Shown: positions 25,669-33,664 of the stretch, one piece after another | Layout: every line of letters starts with the position of its first letter | How positions within the stretch are numbered: the first letter of the stretch is position 1 | NCBI RefSeq assembly: GCF_042675705.1 | Contig: NZ_JBHTJJ010000001.1 | Length of the DNA: 64,000 nucleotides | DNA from: Ruegeria arenilitoris | GTDB taxonomy: Bacteria; Pseudomonadota; Alphaproteobacteria; Rhodobacterales; Rhodobacteraceae | Strand: one strand, 5' to 3' | The notes under the pieces: model-generated | Database searches by the model: none | Told to the model about the DNA's origin: nothing | What the model saw: the letters and a program-made list of their open reading frames with translations, nothing else | Position numbers and translations under genes: made by a program

Positions 25669-26817
25669 ATGAAATCCGGACCAACCGGATCAAGAATTGA
25701 CGCAACAGGGGGTCTTGTGACCGGCACTTCTAGCGACGCCGCGTTTGTCGAATTTCAACGCGTTCAAAAATCGTATGACGGCGAAAATCTTGTCGTCAAA
25801 GACCTTAACCTCGCGATGCCAAAGGGCGAGTTTCTGACAATGTTGGGCCCATCGGGATCTGGCAAGACCACTTGCCTGATGATGCTGGCCGGGTTCGAAA
25901 CTGCGACGCATGGCGAAATTCTGTTGGATGGGCGACCGATCAACAACATCCCGCCGCACAAGCGTGGCATCGGGATGGTGTTTCAGAACTATGCCCTGTT
26001 CCCGCATATGACGGTGGCCGAGAACCTCGCCTTTCCGCTGGAAGTCCGAAAAATCGGCAAATCCGAGCGCGAAGAAAAGGTCCAGCGCGCCCTCGACATG
26101 GTGCAGATGGGTGCCTTCGGCAGCCGCAGACCCGCACAGCTGTCGGGCGGACAACAACAGCGTATTGCCTTGGCCCGCGCGCTGGTCTTCGAACCCGAAT
26201 TGGTTCTTATGGATGAACCGCTGGGCGCATTGGACAAACAGCTGCGCGAGCACATGCAGTTTGAAATCACGCGTCTGGCCCATGAATTGGGGATCACGAC
26301 CGTCTATGTGACCCACGACCAGACCGAAGCGCTGACCATGTCAGATCGCGTAGCGGTATTTGACGATGGTCGGATCCAGCAGCTTGCACCGCCGGACCAG
26401 CTTTATGAAGAACCGGAGAACAGTTTCGTTGCGCAGTTCATCGGCGAAAACAACACGCTGGAAGGCGTTCTGAAATCCGTCGATGGCGGGAAATGCGTCG
26501 TAGCGCTGGACGATGGGTCCGAGATTGATGCGGTTCCGATCAACGTCAGCCAACCGGGGGAACGGACCAAGGTCTCGATCCGGCCCGAGCGCGTGGAATT
26601 CAACAAGGATCGCCTCAGCCCCGAAGCGCATACGCTCAAGGCTGTGGTCAAGGAATTCATCTACATGGGCGATGTATTCAGGTTCCGCATGTCGGTGGCC
26701 GGCAATGATGAATTCATCGTCAAGACCCGGAATGCTCCTGACGCCGTCAGGCTGACACCGGGTCAGGAGATCGAGATCGGATGGCTGGCGCAGGATTGCC
26801 GCGCTCTGGACGCCTAG
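25669..26817 (+). CDS. ABC transporter ATP-binding protein, PotA type
   Basis: The 382-residue ATPase of a polyamine/opine/compatible-solute family importer (PotA). It has Walker A GPSGSGKTT, Q-loop VFQNYALFPHMT, signature LSGGQQQR, Walker B LVLMDEPLGALD and the H-loop in VTHDQTEAL, followed by a C-terminal TOBE-type regulatory domain (ENNTLEGVL, VSIRPERVEF). It is the first gene of a four-gene importer set that leads into creatinase. A GTG at 25717 preceded by AGGGGG is an alternative start that would remove 16 residues. It sits 81 bp after the racemase-like gene, so a separate promoter is possible. Confidence 0.9.
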   Translation: MKSGPTGSRIDATGGLVTGTSSDAAFVEFQRVQKSYDGENLVVKDLNLAMPKGEFLTMLGPSGSGKTTCLMMLAGFETATHGEILLDGRPINNIPPHKRGIGMVFQNYALFPHMTVAENLAFPLEVRKIGKSEREEKVQRALDMVQMGAFGSRRPAQLSGGQQQRIALARALVFEPELVLMDEPLGALDKQLREHMQFEITRLAHELGITTVYVTHDQTEALTMSDRVAVFDDGRIQQLAPPDQLYEEPENSFVAQFIGENNTLEGVLKSVDGGKCVVALDDGSEIDAVPINVSQPGERTKVSIRPERVEFNKDRLSPEAHTLKAVVKEFIYMGDVFRFRMSVAGNDEFIVKTRNAPDAVRLTPGQEIEIGWLAQDCRALDA

Positions 26818-26920
26818 GCGCGCCCGGCTTCGCAATCCGCCCCCAAGCCGAAAGAACCGACCGACGAAAACCCGTGCGTTGGTCGACCAAGCATAAAACG
26901 GGAAAAACTGGGAGCTACAT

Positions 26921-28012
26921 ATGAAACGTACCACCACAATGCTGACAGCTGTTGCACTGGCAACTGCAGCAGGCGGAGTTTCCGCCGAAGAAATGACGAT
27001 CGTGTCCTGGGGCGGCGCCTATTCCAAGTCGCAGCTCAAGGCCTATCACGAGCCCTATTCGGAAAAAACCGGCGTCACCATCCTGAACGATGACAGCTCG
27101 GCCGAGGCCGTGGCCAAACTGCGCGCCATGAACGAGGCGGGCAACATCACATGGGATGTGGTCGACGTGGTTGCCGCGGACGCGATCCGTCTGTGTGACG
27201 AAGGTCTGGCGATGGAAATCGACCCGGATACGCAGCTGGCGCCCGCGCCGGACGGCACTCCGGCTTCGGAAGACTTCGGCGATCTGCTGGTCAGCGAATG
27301 CTTCATCCCTCAGATCGTGTATTCGACCACTTTTGGGTATCGGACCGACATGGTCGGGGACAACCCGCCGACCGACATCTGCGCGGTCTTCGACCTGGAA
27401 ACCTATCCCGGCAAGCGGTCGCTGGAAAAGCGCCCGATCAACAACATGGAATGGGCTCTGCTGTGCGACGGCGTCCCGAAGGACGAAGTGTATGACGTTC
27501 TGGCAACCGACGAAGGCCAGGATCGTGCTCTGAAGAAACTGGACACCATCAAGGACAGCGTCGTCTGGTGGTCTGCCGGTGCCGATACGCCCCAACTGCT
27601 GGCTGACGGCGAAGTCGTCATGGGCTCGACCTACAATGGCCGCCTGTTCAGCGTCATCGAAGAGCAGAAGCAGCCCGTCGCCATGCTGTGGGACGCGCAG
27701 GTCTTCGATCTGGACGGCTGGATCATTCCCGCCGGTCTGAGCGAAGAGCGCAAGCAACGCGCGCTGGACTACATCATGTTCGCGACCGACACCCAGCGGC
27801 TGGCGGATCAGGCCAAGTACATCTCGTACGGCCCGGCTCGCGCTTCGTCGGCTCCGCTGGTCGGCAAGCATGCCGAACTGGGAATCGACATGGCTCCGCA
27901 CATGCCGACCGACCCGGAAAACGCCAAGAACACGTTCCTCTACAACTACGAGTTCTGGGCTGACTACCGCGACGACATCGACGCCAAATTCCAGGCGTGG
28001 TTGGCGCAATAA
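26921..28012 (+). CDS. Periplasmic substrate-binding protein, PotD type
   Basis: The 363-residue protein has a clear Sec signal peptide (basic MKRTTTM, hydrophobic core, cut near VSAEE). The mature start MTIVSWGGAYSKSQ is typical of the spermidine/putrescine-binding protein family. Later blocks such as FGYRTDMVGDNP and GSTYNGRLFSV fit the same fold. Spermidine-binding tryptophan and acidic residues cannot be checked here. Given creatinase downstream, creatine or another guanidino or N-methyl amino acid is a reasonable ligand, but this is inference. The ATG at 26921 follows GGGAG. Confidence 0.9.
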   Translation: MKRTTTMLTAVALATAAGGVSAEEMTIVSWGGAYSKSQLKAYHEPYSEKTGVTILNDDSSAEAVAKLRAMNEAGNITWDVVDVVAADAIRLCDEGLAMEIDPDTQLAPAPDGTPASEDFGDLLVSECFIPQIVYSTTFGYRTDMVGDNPPTDICAVFDLETYPGKRSLEKRPINNMEWALLCDGVPKDEVYDVLATDEGQDRALKKLDTIKDSVVWWSAGADTPQLLADGEVVMGSTYNGRLFSVIEEQKQPVAMLWDAQVFDLDGWIIPAGLSEERKQRALDYIMFATDTQRLADQAKYISYGPARASSAPLVGKHAELGIDMAPHMPTDPENAKNTFLYNYEFWADYRDDIDAKFQAWLAQ

Positions 28013-28034
28013 GCGCTTGAAACTCTGAAGAAAC

Positions 28035-28062
28035 GTCAGGTGGCGGTGCGCCGCCATCTGAC
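28035..28062 (+). promoter_or_regulatory. Stem-loop between binding-protein and permease genes
   Basis: GTCAGGTGGCGG (28035-28046) pairs with CCGCCATCTGAC (28051-28062) with one G-U pair and a TGCG tetraloop. There is no U tract. Hairpins at this point are common in ABC importer operons, where they protect the upstream mRNA so that the binding protein is made in excess over the permeases. Confidence 0.7.
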
Positions 28063-28085
28063 CCGGGCACAACCAAGAGGCACTG

Positions 28086-29360
28086 ATGACTGACGCAAGC
28101 CAAACCGCAGGACCCATGCTGGCAGCGGACGGAACGCCGCTCAAGCAATCGCTGGCGCGTTCATTGCGACGTCAGAAACTGCGCGCGCTTATGCTGATCG
28201 CGCCTTTGCTTCTGTTCGTGCTGTTTTCCTTCCTGGTACCGATCGCATCGATGCTGTTTCGTTCGGTCGAAAACGGGATTGTCTCGGAAACCCTGCCCTT
28301 GACGGTCGAAGCGCTGGACAACTGGGATGAAACCAGCGGCGAATTGCCGGGCGAGGACGTCTATGATGCCTTCGTTCGTGACATGGTGGTCGCTATCGAA
28401 AACAAGGAACACACCCGGCTTGGCACGCGTCTGAACTACGAAGAAACCGGCATGTCTTCGCTGTTCCGACAGTCAGGCCGCAAGATCAAACGGTTGGACC
28501 CTGAAACCGACGGTCCGTTCAAGGAAAAGCTAATCGAGATCCATGATGGCTGGGCGGATCCGCAGACGTGGCGCGTGATCAAGACCCATGCGGTTCCGAT
28601 CACCAACGGTTACTTCCTGAACGCAATCGACATGCGGCGCACCCCGGAAGGTGCCCAGGCACAGCCGGAAGACAAACGGATTCTGATCAAACTGTTCGGG
28701 CGCACGTTGTTCATGTCGCTGGTAATTACCGGGGCGTGCATTCTGCTGGCCTATCCGGTCAGCTACCTGCTGGCGACCCTGCCAATGCGCGTGTCGAACC
28801 TGCTGATGATTCTGGTTCTGCTGCCATTCTGGACATCGCTCTTGGTGCGGACATCCGCGTGGAAGGTCATGCTGCAACAGCAGGGCGTCATAAACGATAC
28901 CCTCGTCTGGCTCGGGCTGGTCGCAGATGACGCGCGGCTGATCATCATCAACAACCAGATCGGCACGATCATTGCCATGACGCATATCCTACTGCCGTTC
29001 ATGATCCTGCCGATGTATTCGGTGATGCAGACGATTCCGCCATCCTACACTCGCGCGGCCAAATCCATGGGCGCCACGAACTGGACCACGTTCTGGCGGA
29101 TCTACTTCCCGCAATCCATCCCGGGCATCGGAGCGGGATCGATCCTCGTGTTCATTCTGGCCATCGGCTACTACATCACGCCCGAAATCGTGGGCGGCAC
29201 CAAGGGTGTCTTCATCTCGAACCGGATTGCCTATCACATATCGTCTTCGTTGAACTGGGGCCTGGCTGCAGCATTGGGGACGATCCTGCTGGCGGTGGTT
29301 CTGATCCTCTACTGGGTCTACGACAAGATCGTGGGCATCGATAACGTGAAGCTGGGGTAA
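28086..29360 (+). CDS. ABC transporter inner-membrane permease, PotB type
   Basis: The 424-residue permease is longer than the usual PotB (about 280) because of an insert of about 130 hydrophilic residues between the first membrane helix (MLIAPLLLFVLFSFLVPIAS) and the second. This insert would be periplasmic. The core BPD_transp_1 region has further helices and an EAA-like loop around SYTRAAKSMGATNWTTFWRI, the contact site for the ATPase. This large-insert layout occurs in other alphaproteobacterial PotB-like permeases. It pairs with the next gene, 5 bp downstream. Confidence 0.9.
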   Translation: MTDASQTAGPMLAADGTPLKQSLARSLRRQKLRALMLIAPLLLFVLFSFLVPIASMLFRSVENGIVSETLPLTVEALDNWDETSGELPGEDVYDAFVRDMVVAIENKEHTRLGTRLNYEETGMSSLFRQSGRKIKRLDPETDGPFKEKLIEIHDGWADPQTWRVIKTHAVPITNGYFLNAIDMRRTPEGAQAQPEDKRILIKLFGRTLFMSLVITGACILLAYPVSYLLATLPMRVSNLLMILVLLPFWTSLLVRTSAWKVMLQQQGVINDTLVWLGLVADDARLIIINNQIGTIIAMTHILLPFMILPMYSVMQTIPPSYTRAAKSMGATNWTTFWRIYFPQSIPGIGAGSILVFILAIGYYITPEIVGGTKGVFISNRIAYHISSSLNWGLAAALGTILLAVVLILYWVYDKIVGIDNVKLG

Positions 29361-29365
29361 TCGAC

Positions 29366-30577
29366 ATGGCCGCACTGACACCAATTTCGCGCAAGCCCCT
29401 ATCCATGGTCCTGCCCAGCGTCGCACTGGCCGGCGCGTTTGCCGGCATGTTTGTTGGCGCAGGAAACGGCTCGGTCCCCCTGGGAATGATCGGCGGCGCG
29501 GCGCTGACGGCCCTTTTGGCCTGGATCTACATCTCGGTCCTCAAGAACGAGAGGCTTGCCTACTGGATCAACATCATCGGCTTCGCGGCCGTCGGCTTCG
29601 CGGTTTCCGGGCCGATGGGCGGTGTGCTCGGCTTCTTGGGCGGCTGGTTTTTCGCATGGTTCACATTCTGGCTGTACGAGGGCCGATACCGCCGCAAGCT
29701 GCTGCCTTATCTGACGGCGCAGCAGGTGTTCTATCACTACCTGTTCCGGGTGATCTGCGGCGCGATCTTCGTTTTCCTGATCACGCCGATTCTGGTGGTT
29801 CTTCCGCTGTCGTTCAACGCGCAGGACTTCTTTACCTTTACGCCCGAGATGCTGCGGCTGGACCCCGAAGGGTATTCGCTGAAGCATTACCAGGATTTCT
29901 TCACAAACAACGAATGGCAGCGCAGCTTCAAGAACTCGCTGATCATCGCGCCCATCGCCACGATCATATCGGTAACGCTGGGAACGCTGGCGGCCATCGG
30001 TCTCAGCCAATCGCATGTGCCGGGGCGGCGCGCCATCATGGGGATCCTGATTTCTCCGATGATCGTGCCGCTGATCATCTCGGCGACGGGCATGTTCTTC
30101 TTCTACAGCGACATCGGCCGCTTCCTTGAAGGCACTTTGGGCATGAACAAGACCTTTGTGGGCTATCTCAAGGTGATCCTGGCCCACGCCGTTCTGGGCA
30201 TTCCCTTCGTCATCATCACCGTGACCGCCACGCTGGTCGGGTTTGACCGCTCGCTGACGCGGGCTGCTGCGAACATGGGCGCGGGCCCGGTACGGACCTT
30301 TTTCAAGATTCAGATGCCGCTGATCCTGCCGGGCGTGATCTCGGGCGGGCTGTTCGCCTTCATCACTTCGTTCGACGAGGTGGTCGTGGTGCTGTTCGTC
30401 GGATCGGCCAGCCAAAAGACCCTGCCCTGGCAGATGTTCACCGGCCTGCGCGAGCAGATCAGCCCCACCATCCTGGCCGTGGCCACGATCCTAGTCGTCA
30501 TCTCGATCGCGCTGCTCACCACTGTCGAGCTGCTGCGTAGGCGGTCGGAACGTCTGCGCGGGCTGACGCCGGCTTGA
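29366..30577 (+). CDS. ABC transporter inner-membrane permease, PotC type, with extra N-terminal helices
   Basis: The 403-residue permease carries about 110 residues ahead of the usual PotC core. They include hydrophobic segments (MVLPSVALAGAFAGMFVGAG, AALTALLAWIYISV, IIGFAAVGFAVSGPMGGVLG) that look like three added membrane helices. The core contains VFLITPILVVLPLSF and an EAA-like loop RAAANMGAGPVRTFFKIQMP. It forms the heterodimeric channel with the gene upstream. A spacer of about 160 bp separates it from creatinase. Confidence 0.9.
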   Translation: MAALTPISRKPLSMVLPSVALAGAFAGMFVGAGNGSVPLGMIGGAALTALLAWIYISVLKNERLAYWINIIGFAAVGFAVSGPMGGVLGFLGGWFFAWFTFWLYEGRYRRKLLPYLTAQQVFYHYLFRVICGAIFVFLITPILVVLPLSFNAQDFFTFTPEMLRLDPEGYSLKHYQDFFTNNEWQRSFKNSLIIAPIATIISVTLGTLAAIGLSQSHVPGRRAIMGILISPMIVPLIISATGMFFFYSDIGRFLEGTLGMNKTFVGYLKVILAHAVLGIPFVIITVTATLVGFDRSLTRAAANMGAGPVRTFFKIQMPLILPGVISGGLFAFITSFDEVVVVLFVGSASQKTLPWQMFTGLREQISPTILAVATILVVISIALLTTVELLRRRSERLRGLTPA

Positions 30578-30740
30578 CCGGCGGCGTGGCCTGATCTAAC
30601 GATTTCCTTGTTCGCCCCCTGCTGCGATGGCGTCGCAGCACCCAAGGGGGTGATCGGCTCTCGGACCCCGAGACCGCCTGTCCTGTACGCCGGGACATGT
30701 GGCCGGGCTTTGCACGTCCGGCAAAGAAACGAGAGAGCAC

Positions 30741-31961
30741 ATGACAGACCTTTCAAATCGCCCCGAATTCTTCACCTGCCACAACGGTGACAAGGCGCCC
30801 CTGCCCTTCAGCCGTGCCGAGTACGACCGCCGGCTGACCAAACTGCGCGCTATTATGGCGCAGCGGGACATCCCGGTCGTCCTCCTGACCTCGATGCAGA
30901 ACATCGCCTACTACTCGGGCTTTTTGTTCTGCGCCTTCGGCCGGCCTTATGGCTGCGTGGTGACGCAAGACACTTGCACCACCGTGTCGGCCAATATCGA
31001 CGCGGGCCAGCCTTGGCGCCGGTCGGTCGAAGACAACGTGATCTATACCGACTGGAAGCGCGACAACTACTGGCGCGCCGTGGCCAGCCTGATCGGGACT
31101 GCCCGCCGGATCGGCATTGAAAGCGACCACATGACGCTGGCTGCGCGCGACACGGCCCTGACCATGCTGAACCAGCCCGAGCTTGTGGACATCGCCCCCG
31201 ACACGATGGCCGCGCGGATGGTGAAATCGGCCGAGGAGATCGAACTGATCAAAGGCGGCGCCCGCACGGCGGATGTGGGCGGCGCAGCCATCCATGCCGC
31301 GATCCGTGAAGGTGCCACCGAGATCGAGATTGCCATGGCCGGCCGCGACGCGATGGAGATTGAGATCGCCCGCGCCTATCCCGAAGCCGAGTACCGCGAC
31401 ACCTGGGTCTGGTTCCAGTCAGGCCTGAACACCGACGGCGCGCACAACCCCGTCACCAAGCGGGCGCTGCAGAAAGGCGATATCCTGTCGCTCAACACCT
31501 TCCCGATGATCTCGGGCTATTACACCGCGCTGGAACGCACCCTGTTCCTGGGCGAGCCCGACGCCGACAGCCTACGCCTGTGGCAGGCCAATGTCGCCGC
31601 CCACGAACTGGGGCTGAGCCTGATCAAACCCGGCGCGACCTGTTCCGGCATCACCGCCGAGATCAACCGGTTCTTCGCCGATCAGGGCCTGCTGCAATAC
31701 CGCTCGTTCGGCTATGGGCATTCCTTCGGCATCCTCAGCCACTATTACGGCCGCGAGGCGGGGCTGGAACTGCGCGAGGACATCGACACAGTGCTCGAGC
31801 CGGGCATGGTGGTGTCCATCGAGCCGATGCTGTGGATTCCCGAAGGTCAGCCCGGCGCGGGCGGCTACCGCGAGCACGACATTCTGGTCGTAGGCAAGGA
31901 CGGGGCCGAGAATATCACCGGCTTTCCGTACGGACCGGAACACAACATCATCCAGGCGTGA
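30741..31961 (+). CDS. Creatinase (creatine amidinohydrolase)
   Basis: The 406-residue protein is strikingly similar along its whole length to the Pseudomonas creatinase I remember (about 403 residues), which hydrolyses creatine to sarcosine and urea. Conserved blocks include NIAYYSGFLFCAFGRPY, SANIDAGQPWRR, YTDWKRDNY, FQSGLNTDGAHNPVT with the catalytic His235, and GYGHSFGILSHYYGREAG. The acidic residue near EPGMVVSIEPM is also kept. Family members are cytosolic homodimers that do not need metal despite the M24 fold. It follows the PotABCD-type importer and probably shares its regulation. No sarcosine oxidase or urease is in the window. Confidence 0.92.
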   Translation: MTDLSNRPEFFTCHNGDKAPLPFSRAEYDRRLTKLRAIMAQRDIPVVLLTSMQNIAYYSGFLFCAFGRPYGCVVTQDTCTTVSANIDAGQPWRRSVEDNVIYTDWKRDNYWRAVASLIGTARRIGIESDHMTLAARDTALTMLNQPELVDIAPDTMAARMVKSAEEIELIKGGARTADVGGAAIHAAIREGATEIEIAMAGRDAMEIEIARAYPEAEYRDTWVWFQSGLNTDGAHNPVTKRALQKGDILSLNTFPMISGYYTALERTLFLGEPDADSLRLWQANVAAHELGLSLIKPGATCSGITAEINRFFADQGLLQYRSFGYGHSFGILSHYYGREAGLELREDIDTVLEPGMVVSIEPMLWIPEGQPGAGGYREHDILVVGKDGAENITGFPYGPEHNIIQA

Positions 31962-32013
31962 TGCAGAGGGGGCGCGGCATCGGCCTTGCCCCTGTTTCCG
32001 CCTGAAACGGGTG

Positions 32014-33024
32014 TCAGGCCAGTATGGCGTGGATTTTGTCCAGCGTCGCGACGCTGACACCAACCCCGTCCTGGCTGGCCTGCAGGCGCTTGGCGCGCCG
32101 ACCATCGCCGGGCAGACGCGCTCCTTCCTGATACCGGATCGCCTCGACAAGTTCCGCGATATTGGCAGAAAACCCCGACCCGGCCGTAGCGCCGGGGTCG
32201 ATGGCAATGAAGAACTGGCCGGTTTTTGGCGGGCCGCCCACAGTTCCGGAAAAGGGTGAAGCATGGATGCCCAAAGTGGCCCCGGTCAATGCGGCGGCCA
32301 TTACCTCGGTCAGGAGTGCGACGCCCACGCCCTTGTAGCCGCCCGAAGGCGCCATCGAGCCCTTGAGGCCAACGGCCGGGTCAGTTGTCGGGTTGCCATC
32401 AGGGTCCAGCGCCCAACCGACCGGAATCGGTTTTCCCTCGCGGGCGTGCTTCATGACCTCGCTTTTTGCGATCGTGCTGGCACTTTGGTCGATCAAGACG
32501 GCAGGCTGCCCGTCAGCACCCGGAACGGCCAGCGAAAAAGGGTTCGTGCCCACGACGGGCCGTGAACCACCCGACGGTGCAATGGATGCAGGTGCATTGG
32601 TGAACCCCAGACCAACAAGGCCCGCCTGAGCCAAGCGATAGGTGTGATACCCCAGCACACCACAATTGTAACTGTTGCGGATGGCCAGCGCAGCTATCCC
32701 CTGCTCGCGTGCAGCCGGGATCAACGCGTCGAACCCCAAGTCGATCGCCGGGTGAGCGAAACCGGTTGCCGCATCAACCACCACCACGCCCGGTTTGGGG
32801 ACGGACATCACCGGCTGTGCTCGCCCGTCTACCTTGCCACACTGTACGTGCTCGCAATAGATCGGGATGTAGGCCAGCCCGTGGCTGGCCACTCCATCCG
32901 CCTCGGTCGCGGCGGTCGCAACCGCCAACGGCCGGGCATTGTCCTCGGACGTGCCGGCCGCCATCAGAGCGTGCAGCGACAGGTCCTCGATTTCAGCAAG
33001 AGACAGCGTTCGGGTTTCTGGCAT
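32014..33024 (-). CDS. Ldh2/malate dehydrogenase-type NAD(P)-dependent oxidoreductase
   Basis: A 336-residue member of the Ldh_2 family, which includes YiaK, ureidoglycolate dehydrogenase and delta1-pyrroline/piperideine-2-carboxylate reductase (DpkA/LhpI). The family's catalytic His lies in TEADGVASHGLAYIP; the cofactor loop IAPSGGSRPVVGTNPFSLA and MAPSGGYKGVGVALLTE are also clear. I chose the ATG at 33024, preceded by TGAGGAGG; upstream in-frame starts are weaker. It is the last gene of a five-gene leftward operon. With an aldehyde dehydrogenase of ketoglutarate-semialdehyde type at the other end, a cyclic-imino-acid reductase role is plausible but unproven. Confidence 0.85.
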   Translation of the reverse strand: MPETRTLSLAEIEDLSLHALMAAGTSEDNARPLAVATAATEADGVASHGLAYIPIYCEHVQCGKVDGRAQPVMSVPKPGVVVVDAATGFAHPAIDLGFDALIPAAREQGIAALAIRNSYNCGVLGYHTYRLAQAGLVGLGFTNAPASIAPSGGSRPVVGTNPFSLAVPGADGQPAVLIDQSASTIAKSEVMKHAREGKPIPVGWALDPDGNPTTDPAVGLKGSMAPSGGYKGVGVALLTEVMAAALTGATLGIHASPFSGTVGGPPKTGQFFIAIDPGATAGSGFSANIAELVEAIRYQEGARLPGDGRRAKRLQASQDGVGVSVATLDKIHAILA

Positions 33025-33034
33025 CTCGGCCTCC

Positions 33035-33664
33035 TCAGTCATTATCGGACAAACCAGCACCGGCACCCAACCGGCGAGACTCCTCGGTTGCCGGGGCATA
33101 GGTGCGTTGAGCCAGAGTGTTCAAAAAAGCCAGAGCCGCAGACGCCGGCAGGGCGCGCGTCCGCTTGGCGCGCAGTTTTTTTGGTGTACCGCCGATCCTT
33201 ACGATGACCTTTGTGGCGCTTTCCGGCCAAAGATCCGGAGCGTCAACGACCTCCCCATCCGTGGTGGCACTGAGTTCAGCGCAGACGACGGTCACAGTGG
33301 TCTGCAATCGGCGTGCAGCGTTGCCAGCGAACGGCACGAGAAACAGCGGAACCGCCACGTCATGCAGAACGATCGGCCCGCGGCCCAGATGTTCCGAACA
33401 ATCTGACAGCAGCATCCCCGCCCCCAACGGGCACATCTGCCCATGCGCCCGCCAATTCACCCCGAGGTCCCGCGGCGTGTGCGCATCAATCCCAACGGCA
33501 AACTCCTGGCGCAGGACAGCTGACAAGGCGGCTGCACCGTCAAAACCTTGCAGACATAGCCAGCGGGTCGCTTTGGCGGCATCCTCGGCCGCCCCCCAGT
33601 GATGACCCGCCCCACGTGCCGCGCGTTTTGCCAATCCTTCGACCTCGTTCAGCGACAGGTTCAT
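33035..33664 (-). CDS. DUF3726 family protein
   Basis: The 209-residue protein opens MNLSLNEVEGLAKRAARGAG and continues HWGAAEDAAKATRWLCLQG, a pattern I associate with DUF3726, a family confined mostly to Rhodobacterales and related marine alphaproteobacteria. No catalytic motif is apparent and its function is unknown. Its ATG (33664) overlaps the preceding stop in ATGA, and it ends 10 bp before the Ldh2 gene, so it is firmly part of this catabolic operon. That linkage suggests a role as an accessory subunit or chaperone of one of the enzymes. Confidence 0.75.
   Translation of the reverse strand: MNLSLNEVEGLAKRAARGAGHHWGAAEDAAKATRWLCLQGFDGAAALSAVLRQEFAVGIDAHTPRDLGVNWRAHGQMCPLGAGMLLSDCSEHLGRGPIVLHDVAVPLFLVPFAGNAARRLQTTVTVVCAELSATTDGEVVDAPDLWPESATKVIVRIGGTPKKLRAKRTRALPASAALAFLNTLAQRTYAPATEESRRLGAGAGLSDND

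Noticed and set aside
26915..28144. 409-codon minus-strand frame across the binding-protein gene
   Set aside because: Antisense shadow of a protein with a clear signal peptide and PotD-like motifs on the plus strand.
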